DNA of 64,000 bases from Candidatus Thalassarchaeum betae (GCA_003193925.1 PSPG01000004.1:110863-174862), one strand, 5' to 3'; counted from the first letter of the stretch, positions 50,864 to 60,562 are shown. Notes: generated by a model not told the origin, from the sequence alone. Made by a program: numbers and translations.

Positions 50864-53647
50864 ATGAGCATGATCGACAGGTTCGGGAGGATCGCTGACA
50901 CCTACATCAGCGAGAGAGACCAACTGCTCGAAGCCGAAGAAGAGAGGCGCAGGGTGTTCGTCGGACACCCCTTCTGGCCTACCGAGGTGCTGCGTGACAG
51001 CATCATACTGGCTTCTATGATGGCTGTCATCGCGTTCTACTCATGGATAATCCCCCCTCCACTCCACAGCGCGGCCGATCCGTTCGCCCAAGCCGGCTTC
51101 GTGTTCCCCGACTGGTACGTGCTGTTCTCCTACGGATACCTGAGGTGGGGCGAGTATCTGCCTCAGTACGTGATTCCAGCCGGGCCCATAGGGGCGTTCT
51201 TCGGCACACCCGTGATAGCATGGAACGCCGGTTGGTGGGGCGCCTTCCTGACCGGCGTCCCAGTGGGCTTGCTCGCTCTGCCACCGTTCCTCGGAGGGAG
51301 GGAGAAGCGTGGTGTCGAAGACCCTTGGTTCGCAACCGCCGGTGCCGTCTATATCGCTCACGTCTGGTTCATCTCGGTGTTCTCGATCAACATCTTCCTC
51401 GACCTGTACTCGAAGGACCTAAGCAACCACTGCTGGGCCAATTCCCATAGCGCCCTGTTATGCGGGAGGCAAGCCCCATGGACGGCCGATGTGTTCAACG
51501 CAGTACCTTGGGTGCTGACCGGCATCTTCGTCTTCGCCATCGTCTACTTCGGAGTGAGATGGTTCACACTCAATTCGATAGGCGCTAGGCTCAATCCGAA
51601 GATGGGCAGGCAGATTGCGATAGGCTCCCTGGTCGCAACGGTCCTGATCTCCGTCGTGACATGGCCGATCTACGATGACGGCTTCTGGGACTACGGCGGC
51701 CTCGGCGCGATGGATGAAGTGGAGGAACTGGACACCATGAGGGGGCAGCCATCGGATACCCTCGTGCACCCCGGCAAGGGCAATGCATGGGCAGAATGGG
51801 AGGACGATTGCCTGCCCTACTCCGAGACCCTGGGCCTCGCAGTGTGGGATGACTTGAGCGAGGACGACGATGCCGACGACTGGTGTGTCATAGCTGCTGC
51901 GCATTGGGTCAATTGGAAGATCTACCAGCCTACGCGAACCACCCTGATCGACTTCGCGGGTGACAACGGGCATGCTGACTCCGAAATCGGCAGGAATGCG
52001 GGGGGCATGGACATCACGTATGTTGGCAACACGGATGGATCTTCGGTGGTAATCACCGAGAGCAGGACATTCGAGGTCGAGGACCTTGGCGTCGCCAGCG
52101 TGCCTGCGGATGTCGGCTGCAACTTCAGGACGAGTGTGCGCGGTGCGGGGACTCAATCGCAGAGCGTCTCCCTGACCGACGAGTCCGGCAGGGTCCTGTG
52201 GCAGAACGAGGGTGGCTCATGCCAGTCCACCACGCTATACCTCCCCTCGGGCTCGAGTTACACCGTGAGCTTCTCATCGACTTCCGAAGGCGTGAACGAG
52301 TCCGTGTCGATGATTGCCGGCTTCTCCGCCGTTGCATACCAGCCCCTGCTTATCGATGATGACGGTACTGCGGTGGTTCGCTCAGAATCATCCCTGAGTC
52401 TGGAAGAGCTCGCCACCCTCTCGCTCGAGAATCCCACTTACCACAAGAACCCAAAGGCGTTGGATGCCAAGCTCATCTACAGCCTGTTCATCCCGTGCTT
52501 GGGGGTAGGCGCGATCGTCTTCCTAGTCATGCGGAGCATGGCTCGCGGGTACGAGTGGGAGATGAACAAGTGCTACGGCTGCGACCTGTGCGACGACGCC
52601 TGTCCGGTTCGCCTGTTCAACGCGGGAGACAAGTTGAACATCATCTACAACACCTGGAACAACGAGGATGACGGGGTCCCGCTGTACTCCTGTCTGACCT
52701 GCACCGCCTGCACCAACGCCTGCCCGCAGTTGGTCGACTACGACGTGTACGTGGACATCCGCCGCAGCCTGATCGTCGGCGGACCGCCCGCCGCGGAGAT
52801 ACCCCACACTCTGCTCCAGGCTGTGCTCGCGGCTGAGGCGGAGGAAGACGCTGATGAGGCGTTCGTCTCAGTAGAGGACTACCCCCTTGACTCCAATGTC
52901 GGGTACTACCCGGGCTGTGTCGACTACATCGACCAGGAGATGATCTTCAGCCACGTCAACGAGGGCACGATGGACCTCGGCGAGACCACGACCGCGGCCT
53001 TCACCCTGTTCGAGGAGATGGGGCAGGAGGTAACCTACCTCGGTCGCGACTTCCTGAAGTGCTGTGGCCATGACCAGAAGTGGCAGGGACTGTCCGAAGT
53101 ATTCGAGAAGCTCAAGGCATACAACACGAAGAAACTCAAAGACAGCGGCATCGACACGCTCCTGACCTCTTGCGCCGAGTGCTTCCGTACTTTCGCGATG
53201 GACTACGAGCTGGACGGCATGAAGGTCATGCACACCACCGAGTACCTGATCGAGAAGGGTTTCGACATGGACCTAGCTGTCGATGACGAAGTCACCGTGA
53301 CTTACCACGACCCCTGCAGGCTCGGCCGACAGATGAACCTCTACGACAAGCCCCGCGACCTAGTGCGGGCTGTCGACGGAGTCAACCTGGTCGAGATGGA
53401 GCACTATGGCGAGGACGCAATGTGCTGCGGGGTCTCCAGCATGATGGCCTGCAACGAGAACAGCAGGGCTCTGCGCCTGCAGCGCTTCGACGAGGTCAAT
53501 GCGACGGGCGCGGACATCATGTTGACGACCTGCCCGAAGTGCGTGGCGCACTTCGAGTGCCTGAAGTTCGAGGGCGACCCCCGGCACGATTTCGAGATCC
53601 TAGACGTGGTGAGCTTCCTCGCCCGCCAGGTGAACTCCAGGAAGTAG
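50864..53647 (+). CDS. Fusion: cytochrome b C-terminal domain/subunit IV + HdrD/GlpC-like iron-sulfur module
   Basis: A 927-residue continuous frame. Residues 40-270 have five spans including FVFPDWYVLFSYGYLR (PDWY at 82-85, the Qo PEWY motif of cytochrome b/subunit IV). Residues 275-530 form an extracytoplasmic beta-rich domain. A span at 537-558 leads into the cytoplasm. There C570/573/576/580 and C610/613/616/620 form two [4Fe-4S] sites, followed by two CCG domains (C685, CC733-734, C770/773; C818, CC854-855, C890/893) as in heterodisulfide reductase HdrD and GlpC. The gene order links quinol oxidation to a cytoplasmic Hdr-like centre. The partner donor is unknown. Confidence 0.9.
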   Translation: MSMIDRFGRIADTYISERDQLLEAEEERRRVFVGHPFWPTEVLRDSIILASMMAVIAFYSWIIPPPLHSAADPFAQAGFVFPDWYVLFSYGYLRWGEYLPQYVIPAGPIGAFFGTPVIAWNAGWWGAFLTGVPVGLLALPPFLGGREKRGVEDPWFATAGAVYIAHVWFISVFSINIFLDLYSKDLSNHCWANSHSALLCGRQAPWTADVFNAVPWVLTGIFVFAIVYFGVRWFTLNSIGARLNPKMGRQIAIGSLVATVLISVVTWPIYDDGFWDYGGLGAMDEVEELDTMRGQPSDTLVHPGKGNAWAEWEDDCLPYSETLGLAVWDDLSEDDDADDWCVIAAAHWVNWKIYQPTRTTLIDFAGDNGHADSEIGRNAGGMDITYVGNTDGSSVVITESRTFEVEDLGVASVPADVGCNFRTSVRGAGTQSQSVSLTDESGRVLWQNEGGSCQSTTLYLPSGSSYTVSFSSTSEGVNESVSMIAGFSAVAYQPLLIDDDGTAVVRSESSLSLEELATLSLENPTYHKNPKALDAKLIYSLFIPCLGVGAIVFLVMRSMARGYEWEMNKCYGCDLCDDACPVRLFNAGDKLNIIYNTWNNEDDGVPLYSCLTCTACTNACPQLVDYDVYVDIRRSLIVGGPPAAEIPHTLLQAVLAAEAEEDADEAFVSVEDYPLDSNVGYYPGCVDYIDQEMIFSHVNEGTMDLGETTTAAFTLFEEMGQEVTYLGRDFLKCCGHDQKWQGLSEVFEKLKAYNTKKLKDSGIDTLLTSCAECFRTFAMDYELDGMKVMHTTEYLIEKGFDMDLAVDDEVTVTYHDPCRLGRQMNLYDKPRDLVRAVDGVNLVEMEHYGEDAMCCGVSSMMACNENSRALRLQRFDEVNATGADIMLTTCPKCVAHFECLKFEGDPRHDFEILDVVSFLARQVNSRK

Positions 53648-53734
53648 CTACCCGAACGCGTAGTCGCGGAGTCTCCTGCATCAAAGTGGCGGCAGGAAGC
53701 ATACATTGAGAATAGGTACGCCTTGGTAGGGGTT

Positions 53735-54067
53735 GTGACGGAGATACCCGACCTGCTTGCGCGGCGTGCGGCTGAGCAGAGCCGTATCAGGATGATGCTC
53801 AATTCGATGCGCGCTGAAGAGGAAGCGATGATCAAGGGGGGAGAAGAGGCTGTGGCATGGGTCAAGAAGGAGTTGTGCATAGGCTGTGACCAATGCACCA
53901 TTGTGTGCGATGACGACGCCATCGAGCTCTATGACACACCGATGGCGAGTCCCATCATGGATGTGGATGTCAACAGGAAAGCGAAGATACTCCGTGACGA
54001 GTGCACCGGTTGCAAGCTATGCGTCCTAGGGTGCCCCACCGATGCGATAATCATGATTGACAGGTAG
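53735..54067 (+). CDS. Two-cluster ferredoxin-like protein
   Basis: GTG 53735 is preferred over TTG 53723. The 110-residue protein has a helical N-terminus (ARRAAEQSRIRMMLNSMRAEEEAMIKGG) followed by CIGCDQCTIVCDDDAI and CTGCKLCVLGCPTDAI. The first motif ends C-D-D rather than C-P, a small departure. It follows the cytochrome b-HdrD fusion and could deliver electrons to or accept them from its cytoplasmic clusters. The N-terminal helix may dock it to the complex; that is inference. Confidence 0.78.
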   Translation: MTEIPDLLARRAAEQSRIRMMLNSMRAEEEAMIKGGEEAVAWVKKELCIGCDQCTIVCDDDAIELYDTPMASPIMDVDVNRKAKILRDECTGCKLCVLGCPTDAIIMIDR

Positions 54068-54075
54068 GCGGGACC

Positions 54076-54390
54076 ATGGGCGAGGAGGACCCCATCAGAT
54101 TCGGTGCCGAGTTCGGCCCGAAGAGGACCGCGAGATCCAGCGGAGTGTCGCTTTCGACATTCAAGACCCTGGTATGGGTGTCGAACATAGGGGGCCTCGT
54201 GCTCTTCGTCATCGGACTCGAGCTGATGGTCGTCCAGCAGTCGTTCTACCTCGGCCTCGCCTGCATCGTCGCAGGCGTGATCATCGCCCTGTTCCCTTCG
54301 AACTACGAGATAGTCGGCATGGAAGAGATCGAGGAGGCTACGGAAAGCCCGCCTCAGGAACTCCCCCTGGACCATGAAGAGAAGCGGTGA
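54076..54390 (+). CDS. Small two-span membrane protein at the end of the respiratory operon
   Basis: A 104-residue protein with two spans (LVWVSNIGGLVLFVIGLELMVV and SFYLGLACIVAGVIIALF), a charged N-terminus and an acidic C-terminal tail. It follows the ferredoxin-like gene by nine bases. No family recognised; it could be a supernumerary subunit of the Rieske/cytochrome b complex. Confidence 0.58.
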   Translation: MGEEDPIRFGAEFGPKRTARSSGVSLSTFKTLVWVSNIGGLVLFVIGLELMVVQQSFYLGLACIVAGVIIALFPSNYEIVGMEEIEEATESPPQELPLDHEEKR

Positions 54391-54893
54391 TTATGCAGCA
54401 GGACGGCGTGAGAGCAATCGAAACCCCCCTCGGAAGGATGGTGGCAGTAGCAAGCGAGACTGGGCTGACCAGTCTTGGCTGGAGTGATGAGAATGAGAAC
54501 GGCTCGACGGTTGGAGAGGGTCACATCGAAGTCGCCAGAGAGTGGGTAAGGGCGTTCTTCGAGCGCCGTGCTGCCCCACTCCCGGAACTGGATCGCTCAG
54601 GGCTCACCCACTTCCAGGACTCGGTGCTCGGAACCCTGTCCGAAGTCGCTCCGTTCGGTGAGGTGGTCTCCTACGGCGGCTTGGCCTCTGCCACTGGCTC
54701 GAGAGGTGCCAGCAGAGCGGTCGGCTCGGTGATGGCAAGCAACCCATGGGCTCTCCTGGTGCCCTGCCACAGGGTTGTGCGCAGCGATGGCAGAGTGGGT
54801 AACTACAGCGGCTGCGAGGGCAGGTCCAGCAAGATGTGGCTGCTTGGTCATGAGGGCCACCATTTCGACTCCGAACAGCGCCTAGTCAGATAG
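54387..54893 (+). CDS. ogt: Methylated-DNA-protein-cysteine methyltransferase
   Basis: A 168-residue DNA repair protein. The GTG at 54387 overlaps the preceding stop (GTGA). The DNA-binding helix FGEVVSYGGLASATGSRGASRAVGSVMASNP is followed by the active-site PCHRVVRSDGRVGNYSG. The Cys in PCHR accepts alkyl groups from O6-alkylguanine in a suicide reaction. The N-terminal domain is degenerate, as is common. It closes the respiratory operon by position only; no functional link is implied. Confidence 0.93.
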   Translation: MIMQQDGVRAIETPLGRMVAVASETGLTSLGWSDENENGSTVGEGHIEVAREWVRAFFERRAAPLPELDRSGLTHFQDSVLGTLSEVAPFGEVVSYGGLASATGSRGASRAVGSVMASNPWALLVPCHRVVRSDGRVGNYSGCEGRSSKMWLLGHEGHHFDSEQRLVR

Positions 54894-56696
54894 TCAAACA
54901 GGCCAGTCCCCGACGTCCTCGAGAAGGTCCATCAGGGGCTTGCTCGCCCTCGACTGCGGGTCGTCGGTGAAATGGATGGAGTGGAACAGCCTCATTCCTA
55001 TCGCCATGTCGGGCTGGTCTCTGAGCTGGTCGGAGAGCCTGCCGTAGCCCTTCGCCCACTCAAGCGCATGAGGAGTCAGCTCATCCATCAGCGCGCCCAG
55101 CAGCGATGGTGTTGTCGCGGTCCCTGCAGGCAGTTTGGGGCGTCGGACTATCTGTTCGGGCAGCTCGGTGAGCGCAGCGGCCTCGCGCAAGGCCATTTTC
55201 TCCGAATCCGCAGAGAGTTTCCAGCCCATGGGCAGCCTGTTGGCCTCAGCCCTGTGCTGCGAACTGAGGAAAGGCACCCTCACCTCGAGCCCGTATGCCA
55301 TGCTGTGTCTGTCTGCAAGCCTGAGTTGGAAGTTCGAGAGCTGTCCCCGGTCAATCTCGAACTGCAAGGCGGATGTCAGGTCCGTGAAATGTGAGTCTGG
55401 AGCTATCGTGGTGTCCTCCCAAGGCTGACCCGGTCCGTGCTCCAGACTTGAGTGATCCAGCCCCTGGGCCAATGAGAGCCTTTTCGAGATCAATCTGGCG
55501 TGACCAGTCAAATCACGGTAGCGAGTGTAGCCGCCGTGGAGCTCGTCGGCTCCCTGTCCGCAGAGCCCCACTGTAACGTGCCCGGACATCTCCTTGAATA
55601 GGGACTGCCAGAAGAGCACTGTGATATCGAGGTCCTCTCCGGACCACGTGAAGCGGGGTAGGCCCCTCCAGAAGGCGTCCTCGCCCATTATCTTGGTATG
55701 GTGCTTGAGCTCGTGATGCTGAGCGACTAGCTCTGCGGCCTTGAAATCGGGATTGTCCTCGCTGTCGGCCACCGTCCAGCATTCCGGAACCGGCTTCCCG
55801 GTGCTCTCGGCCGCCTGGTGAGCCAGAGCCGCAACCATGCTGGAATCGAGCCCTCCGGAGAGGACGATCCCCACTGGAACGTCCGACATCAGACGGTCCT
55901 CGAGCCCAGAGCGGAAGCTGTCCAGTAGTACCGAAGCCTGAGTCGATGGGTCCCACTCTCCCTGCGGTGCCACGATGTCCCTCGAGTATCGTGCAACGCC
56001 AGTGAGCAGCGCACGGCCCTGTGCATCCAGAGACCATGTCTCGATGGTGCCCTGGGCCACTTGCACGACGCCCTTGAACAGCGTCGTCCTGTCGAGTGGG
56101 TACTCATATGCCAGTCTAACCGCGAGGGCGTCCACATCAGGCTCGGCCCGGAAGTCAGGATGGGCGCGGAACGCCTTGACCTCTGAGGCGAAGAGGAGGG
56201 TACCATCGGGCAGTAAGGTGCGCACTAGGGGCTTGACTCCCATCGAATCCCTGCTGAGCACCAACTCACGGCATGAGGGGTCCCACAGAGCGAAGGCCCA
56301 GATTCCATCCAGTCTCGAAACCCACTCGACGTGGGCCTTGGCGGGATTGCCGGGCGAACCGCGAGTAGATTGTGAAGCGGGGCGGTGCATGGCGAGTATG
56401 GCCTCGCTATCACCAGAGGTCCTCCAAGGGTAACCAGTGCTCTGCGCGCGGAGTCGTACATGATTGTAGATCTCACCGTTCTGTATGAGGACCGCTCCGT
56501 GGTCGGAGCCAATCGGCTGCGACGAGCCTGCGATGTCGACGATAGACAGCCTAGCGTTCCCGAACGCCACGCCGCCGCTCTCGAGTTGCTCTGAGAAGAC
56601 ACCCGAGCCGTCGGGACCGCGATGGCTCAGACACGATGCCATCGATGATGCCATCGTCTGGTCGGCATGTCCGAGCATACCTGCTATTCCGCACAC
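54894..56696 (-). CDS. asnB: Glutamine-hydrolysing asparagine synthase
   Basis: GTG 56696 is the chosen start because it makes cysteine residue 2 (VCGIAG), which must be the N-terminal nucleophile after Met removal; the ATG at 56714 would bury it. The 600-residue enzyme has the class II amidotransferase domain (SHRGPDGSGV, LIQNGEIYNH) and the synthetase PP-loop SGGLDSSMVAAL, with GLCGQGADELHGGY. It makes asparagine, or a related amidation product. It converges on ogt with no spacer. Confidence 0.92.
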   Translation of the reverse strand: MCGIAGMLGHADQTMASSMASCLSHRGPDGSGVFSEQLESGGVAFGNARLSIVDIAGSSQPIGSDHGAVLIQNGEIYNHVRLRAQSTGYPWRTSGDSEAILAMHRPASQSTRGSPGNPAKAHVEWVSRLDGIWAFALWDPSCRELVLSRDSMGVKPLVRTLLPDGTLLFASEVKAFRAHPDFRAEPDVDALAVRLAYEYPLDRTTLFKGVVQVAQGTIETWSLDAQGRALLTGVARYSRDIVAPQGEWDPSTQASVLLDSFRSGLEDRLMSDVPVGIVLSGGLDSSMVAALAHQAAESTGKPVPECWTVADSEDNPDFKAAELVAQHHELKHHTKIMGEDAFWRGLPRFTWSGEDLDITVLFWQSLFKEMSGHVTVGLCGQGADELHGGYTRYRDLTGHARLISKRLSLAQGLDHSSLEHGPGQPWEDTTIAPDSHFTDLTSALQFEIDRGQLSNFQLRLADRHSMAYGLEVRVPFLSSQHRAEANRLPMGWKLSADSEKMALREAAALTELPEQIVRRPKLPAGTATTPSLLGALMDELTPHALEWAKGYGRLSDQLRDQPDMAIGMRLFHSIHFTDDPQSRASKPLMDLLEDVGDWPV

Positions 56697-56742
56697 GGAG
56701 GAGCGTGAAACCACCTGCCCATTATCCTGATGGAGAGGGCGG

Positions 56743-56862
56743 TCAGAAGTAAACCACGAATATCACGAAGGACACCAGTGAGGCGATGCCCCAGATCAGG
56801 ATGTAGACGTTCTGCGACAGAGGGGAATCCACTATGTCGCTGGAAATGTCCTCATCAGCCAT
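56743..56862 (-). CDS. 39-residue single-span membrane protein
   Basis: ATG 56862 to TGA 56743 encodes an acidic N-terminus (MADEDISSDIVDSPLSQ) followed by one hydrophobic segment to the end (NVYILIWGIASLVSFVIFVV). It lies in the 219-base space between asnB and the polyprenol-kinase-like gene and is oriented with both. It is too short for sequence statistics, so support rests on its composition and position. Function unknown. Confidence 0.45.
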   Translation of the reverse strand: MADEDISSDIVDSPLSQNVYILIWGIASLVSFVIFVVYF

Positions 56863-56915
56863 GTTATCGGCCCGCCCAGATGAAGCCGGATTGTAAAGAT
56901 GACGGGGGGCCTTCC

Positions 56916-57569
56916 TCAGAGGAACGGACTCAGCAGCAGAAGCCCGGCCAGAGGGAACATGATCATCGTAGCGTTGTCATCGATGTACCTCACCGGAGGT
57001 AGCTCGCCTAGGACGGTCAGTGGTGCTAGGAGGATGCAGACCCACAGCGGAGTCCCCAGCCAAAAGCTGCAACCCACCCAGACGATGTAGGAAGTCGCCA
57101 TCCCCACGACAATGGCCATTTTCAGGTCGTGCTTGATACGCTTGATCTCACCCATTATCGGGTCGACGAAGGTCAGTCCGAAAATCAGCGGGAAGCCGTA
57201 CATGCCGGCCTTGATCCCGGTGCCCGAAGCGAAGGGCTCCATCCCGGTCACCAGGAGTGCGAGGCAGACGGCGAAGGCGCCCCATGCGAAGGCGGATATC
57301 TGCTTGGACTCGTACTCCCTCTGTCCCACGATCACGATGCCGAACCTCAGCCTGACGACCTCTATCGCCAAGACTGCGAAGAAGACGTAGCTGACGAGCT
57401 CGGGCAAGGTGAGAGAGAAGAAACCGGCGATGTCCTCCCCCCGGGTGTAGTAGAGTACTGGAACCAGCGACATCGATACATGGGTGAGGCGCCTGAAAGC
57501 ATGCCCTCCGAAGCCACCCACCGAGTGCTCGACGTGATCGATGTCGAACTTGATCTCTGGGTCATCCAT
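56916..57569 (-). CDS. Dolichol/polyprenol kinase-like membrane protein
   Basis: A 217-residue protein with about six spans. It starts with a soluble helix, then GHAFRRLTHVSMSLVPVLYY (the conserved R-x2-H near the first span), and ends ELPPVRYIDDNATMIMFPLAGLLLL, the acidic (D)DN motif near the C-terminus that is typical of SEC59/DGK1/VTE5-type CTP-dependent kinases. Such enzymes phosphorylate polyprenols or lipids. Substrate unknown. Fifteen bases upstream is meaB in the same direction. Confidence 0.68.
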   Translation of the reverse strand: MDDPEIKFDIDHVEHSVGGFGGHAFRRLTHVSMSLVPVLYYTRGEDIAGFFSLTLPELVSYVFFAVLAIEVVRLRFGIVIVGQREYESKQISAFAWGAFAVCLALLVTGMEPFASGTGIKAGMYGFPLIFGLTFVDPIMGEIKRIKHDLKMAIVVGMATSYIVWVGCSFWLGTPLWVCILLAPLTVLGELPPVRYIDDNATMIMFPLAGLLLLSPFL

Positions 57570-57583
57570 GCGCTCAACTGCTC

Positions 57584-58462
57584 CTAATCCTCGCCTAATC
57601 CAAAGATTTCGACGGCCTTGTCGAGCGTTATACTTCCGGTTTCGAGGGCGTCGATGACCTCGTTTAGACGGGAGTGCCCCAGCAAGCGGGAATCCCAGGC
57701 TGAGAGGAGGCGCTCACGAACCCTCAGGTGATCTCTGGTGCCTGAGGCCGAACATGACTCGATGGCGTCGAGCAACTCTTCGATTCCGCTCCCGTCGTGG
57801 GCCGAGACCAAGTGGACAGCGACGCCGGAATCGCCGCCTACCTCCAGCGCCGTGCGGACCGAGTCCGCAGCCTGTCGGGAATTGGGCAGGTCTGACTTGT
57901 TGATAGCCACAATGTCTGCTAACTCCATGATACCAGCCTTCTCAGCTTGGACGATGTCCCCCCTGTCGGGGCCATCGACGAGCAGGATACGGTCAGCGAA
58001 CGCCACAACTCGAATCTCCGCCTGACCCGCCCCGACCGTCTCGATGACGATCCTGCTCCAGCGGCATGCCGCTAGGGCGTCAATCATGGGCGAGAGGCAC
58101 GAGACCAACCCCCCAGGATGGTTCCTGGTCGCTAGGGAGCGTACGAAGACAGAATCGTTGGAATCGGCGGTACTCATCCTCATCCTATCGGCTAGCAGCG
58201 CGCCGCCGCTGCGCGGGGAAGACGGATCGACGGCTAGGACCGCAACGCTCTCACCCCTATCGGTCCAATGAGATATCAGCCTGCCTATCAGGGTCGACTT
58301 ACCGACCCCTGGAGGACCTGTGACACCGAGAGTCCAGGGGGACTGCTCTGGAATGTCGAACACCTCTCCGTTCTCGATCGCAGTCAGCATCCTAGCAAGG
58401 TCCCTGCGATTTCCAGATAGAGCGGAGTCCAGGAGTTCAGCAGAGTTCACCCCCATCGCCAT
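57584..58462 (-). CDS. meaB: MeaB-type GTPase (methylmalonyl-CoA mutase chaperone)
   Basis: A 292-residue G3E-family GTPase. The P-loop is LGVTGPPGVGKSTLIGRLI; switch I/II regions read VDPSSPRSGGALLADRMRM and IVIETVGAGQAEIRVVAFAD; the base motif is INKSDLPN. MeaB gates B12 loading and protects methylmalonyl-CoA mutase. It overlaps the mutase B12-binding subunit gene by 16 bases, and both are read leftward. It precedes the polyprenol-kinase-like gene. Confidence 0.94.
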   Translation of the reverse strand: MAMGVNSAELLDSALSGNRRDLARMLTAIENGEVFDIPEQSPWTLGVTGPPGVGKSTLIGRLISHWTDRGESVAVLAVDPSSPRSGGALLADRMRMSTADSNDSVFVRSLATRNHPGGLVSCLSPMIDALAACRWSRIVIETVGAGQAEIRVVAFADRILLVDGPDRGDIVQAEKAGIMELADIVAINKSDLPNSRQAADSVRTALEVGGDSGVAVHLVSAHDGSGIEELLDAIESCSASGTRDHLRVRERLLSAWDSRLLGHSRLNEVIDALETGSITLDKAVEIFGLGED

Positions 58463-58893
58463 CCCGAGTTCTCGCCCACGCCCACGGGCTCGCCGCCCTC
58501 GATTCGTTGCGTGGCGGCCTCGAGGAAGTCCAGAATCTCCGAGGTTCGGGTCCCTGGGCCGAAGATCGCCCTGACTCCGTCGTCATGCAACGATTTGTGA
58601 TCCTCCTGGGGGATGATCCCACCTGCGAAGACGATGACTTCGACAAGGCCCCCCTGCCTGAGCCCCTCACAGATGGCCGGCAGGAGCACGTCATGGGCCC
58701 CTGAGAGCGTGGAGAGTCCGAGTGCTACGGCATCTTCGTCCATCACGATCCTGACGATTTCGTCGGGTGTCTTGCGCAGCCCGGTGTAGACGACTTCGTG
58801 CCCGCCGTCCCTGAGTGCCCTAGCGATGACCTTGGCGCCTCTGTCGTGCCCGTCCAAGCCGGGCTTGGCGATTACGATGCGCATTCCCATCAA
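58447..58893 (-). CDS. Methylmalonyl-CoA mutase, B12-binding small subunit
   Basis: A 148-residue Rossmann-like domain with the base-off B12 signature RIVIAKPGLDGHDRGAKVIARAL, then LGLSTLSGAHDVLLPAIC and VIVFAGGIIPQEDHKSLHDDGVRAIFGPGT. The catalytic large subunit is not in the window, so the mutase is split in two genes at separate loci, as is common in archaea. It isomerises methylmalonyl-CoA to succinyl-CoA. Divergent from the carboxylase genes by about 108 bases. Confidence 0.93.
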   Translation of the reverse strand: MMGMRIVIAKPGLDGHDRGAKVIARALRDGGHEVVYTGLRKTPDEIVRIVMDEDAVALGLSTLSGAHDVLLPAICEGLRQGGLVEVIVFAGGIIPQEDHKSLHDDGVRAIFGPGTRTSEILDFLEAATQRIEGGEPVGVGENSGWRWG

Positions 58894-59000
58894 TCCAGTC
58901 GAGTTAGCGGGGACCCTTCAAGCAACCGATGTGGCGTGAAAAGAATCCGCATTCGCATGGGAATGCTCATTGGCGTGGTTTTGCAATCGCGTGTTGTACT

Positions 59001-60554
59001 ATGGCAGGCAGGGACAACCGTATCGAGGACCTTCGGCGGAGGAAGGCCCAAGCGGAGACTGGTGGGGGCCAAGCTCGGGTCTCTGCGCAGCATGCCAAGG
59101 GGAAGATGACAGCGAGAGAGAGGATAGATCGACTCCTCGACGATGGCTCGTTCATGGAGGTCGACGCTCTGGTCGAGCACAGATGCCGGGATTTCGACAT
59201 GGACAGAAATGTGATTCCGGGGGACGGCGTGGTCTGCGGTCACGGCACGATTGACGGGAGGACGGTGTACTGCTTCGCCCAGGACTTCACGGTCTACGGC
59301 GGCTCTCTGGGCGAGATGCACGGACTCAAGATCTGCAAGATACTCGACATGGCGCTGAAGACCGGTGCCCCTGTCATTGGCCTGAATGACAGCGGCGGGG
59401 CCCGCATACAGGAGGGCGTGGCAAGTCTGGGCTCGTATGCTGAGATCTTCTTCAGGAACGTGCGAGCCAGCGGCGTCATCCCACAGATCTCCATGATCAT
59501 GGGGCCTTGTGCCGGCGGAGCGGTCTACTCTCCTGCTATAACCGACTTCGTGGTGATGGTCGACCAGACTGCTCACATGTTCATCACCGGACCAGAGGTC
59601 ATCAAGACGGTGACCAATGAGGAGGTGACCTTCGAGGATCTCGGAGGCGCCTCGACGCACGCTACTCGTTCGGGTGTAACTCACTTCACCGCGAGCGATG
59701 ACGCCGAGGCTATCGGAATAGTGAGGGAACTAGTCGGGCTGTTACCTTCCAACAATCTGGAGAAGGCTCCGGTCAGACCGACCCTCGACCCTCATGACAG
59801 GCTCTGCGATGAGTTGGACACACTGGTCCCCGAGAACCCCAGCCACCCGTACGACATCATCACCGTAATCGAGGAGGTGCTCGACGATGGTGCCTTCCTC
59901 GAAGTCCAAGCCGACTTCGCGAAGAACATAGTAGTCGGCTTCGGTCGGCTCGGGGGGCACACTGTCGGAGTCGTGGCCAACCAGCCGAAGGTGCTTGCCG
60001 GCTGCCTCGACATCGATGCCTCGGTCAAGGCCGCTCGATTCGTGCGCTTCTGCGACGCCTTCAACGTGCCACTCCTGACCTTCGTCGACGTACCGGGATT
60101 CCTCCCCGGCGCCAGCCAGGAGTGGGGCGGCATCATCAGGCACGGCGCCAAACTGCTCTACGCCTACGCCGAGGCCACCGTCCCCAAGCTCACCGTAATC
60201 ACCCGCAAGGCCTACGGCGGGGCCTACGACGTCATGTCTTCCAAACACATCAGAGGCGACTACAACGTCGCCTGGCCAACGGCCCAACTTGCAGTCATGG
60301 GTGCTGACGGGGCTGTGCAGATCATCCACCGCAGGAGAATCCAGACCGCTGGCAATCCCGAGCAGGAGCGGGAGAGGCTGGTTGACGACTACGAAGAGAC
60401 CTTCGCCAACCCGTACAGGGCCGCGGCCCTGGGATACCTCGATGACGTGATTCAGCCGCACGAGAGCCGTGCCGTCCTGTGCCGTGCTCTAGGCGCTCTG
60501 CTGGACAAAGAGGAAATCCGCCCTGCCCGCAAGCACGGCAACATTCCGCTGTGA
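59001..60554 (+). CDS. pccB: Propionyl-CoA/acyl-CoA carboxylase carboxyltransferase subunit
   Basis: ATG 59001 gives 517 residues; an in-frame ATG at 58929 is not needed. Family signatures: [15 protein letters not shown] at the N-terminus, [60 protein letters not shown], and [52 protein letters not shown]. It carries carboxyl from biotin to an acyl-CoA. The biotin carboxylase subunit is not in the window. The small subunit and carrier genes follow directly. Confidence 0.95.
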   Translation: MAGRDNRIEDLRRRKAQAETGGGQARVSAQHAKGKMTARERIDRLLDDGSFMEVDALVEHRCRDFDMDRNVIPGDGVVCGHGTIDGRTVYCFAQDFTVYGGSLGEMHGLKICKILDMALKTGAPVIGLNDSGGARIQEGVASLGSYAEIFFRNVRASGVIPQISMIMGPCAGGAVYSPAITDFVVMVDQTAHMFITGPEVIKTVTNEEVTFEDLGGASTHATRSGVTHFTASDDAEAIGIVRELVGLLPSNNLEKAPVRPTLDPHDRLCDELDTLVPENPSHPYDIITVIEEVLDDGAFLEVQADFAKNIVVGFGRLGGHTVGVVANQPKVLAGCLDIDASVKAARFVRFCDAFNVPLLTFVDVPGFLPGASQEWGGIIRHGAKLLYAYAEATVPKLTVITRKAYGGAYDVMSSKHIRGDYNVAWPTAQLAVMGADGAVQIIHRRRIQTAGNPEQERERLVDDYEETFANPYRAAALGYLDDVIQPHESRAVLCRALGALLDKEEIRPARKHGNIPL

Positions 60555-60562
60555 GGTCGAGA

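Noticed and set aside
56730-57002. Plus-strand 90-residue frame between asnB and the polyprenol-kinase-like gene
   Set aside because: Basic, cysteine-containing shadow; the opposite strand has a small protein with a clean membrane span.
58929-59000. Longer N-terminus for the carboxyltransferase
   Set aside because: The extra 24 residues (with CC and W) are not like the family, whereas ATG 59001 gives the usual start.
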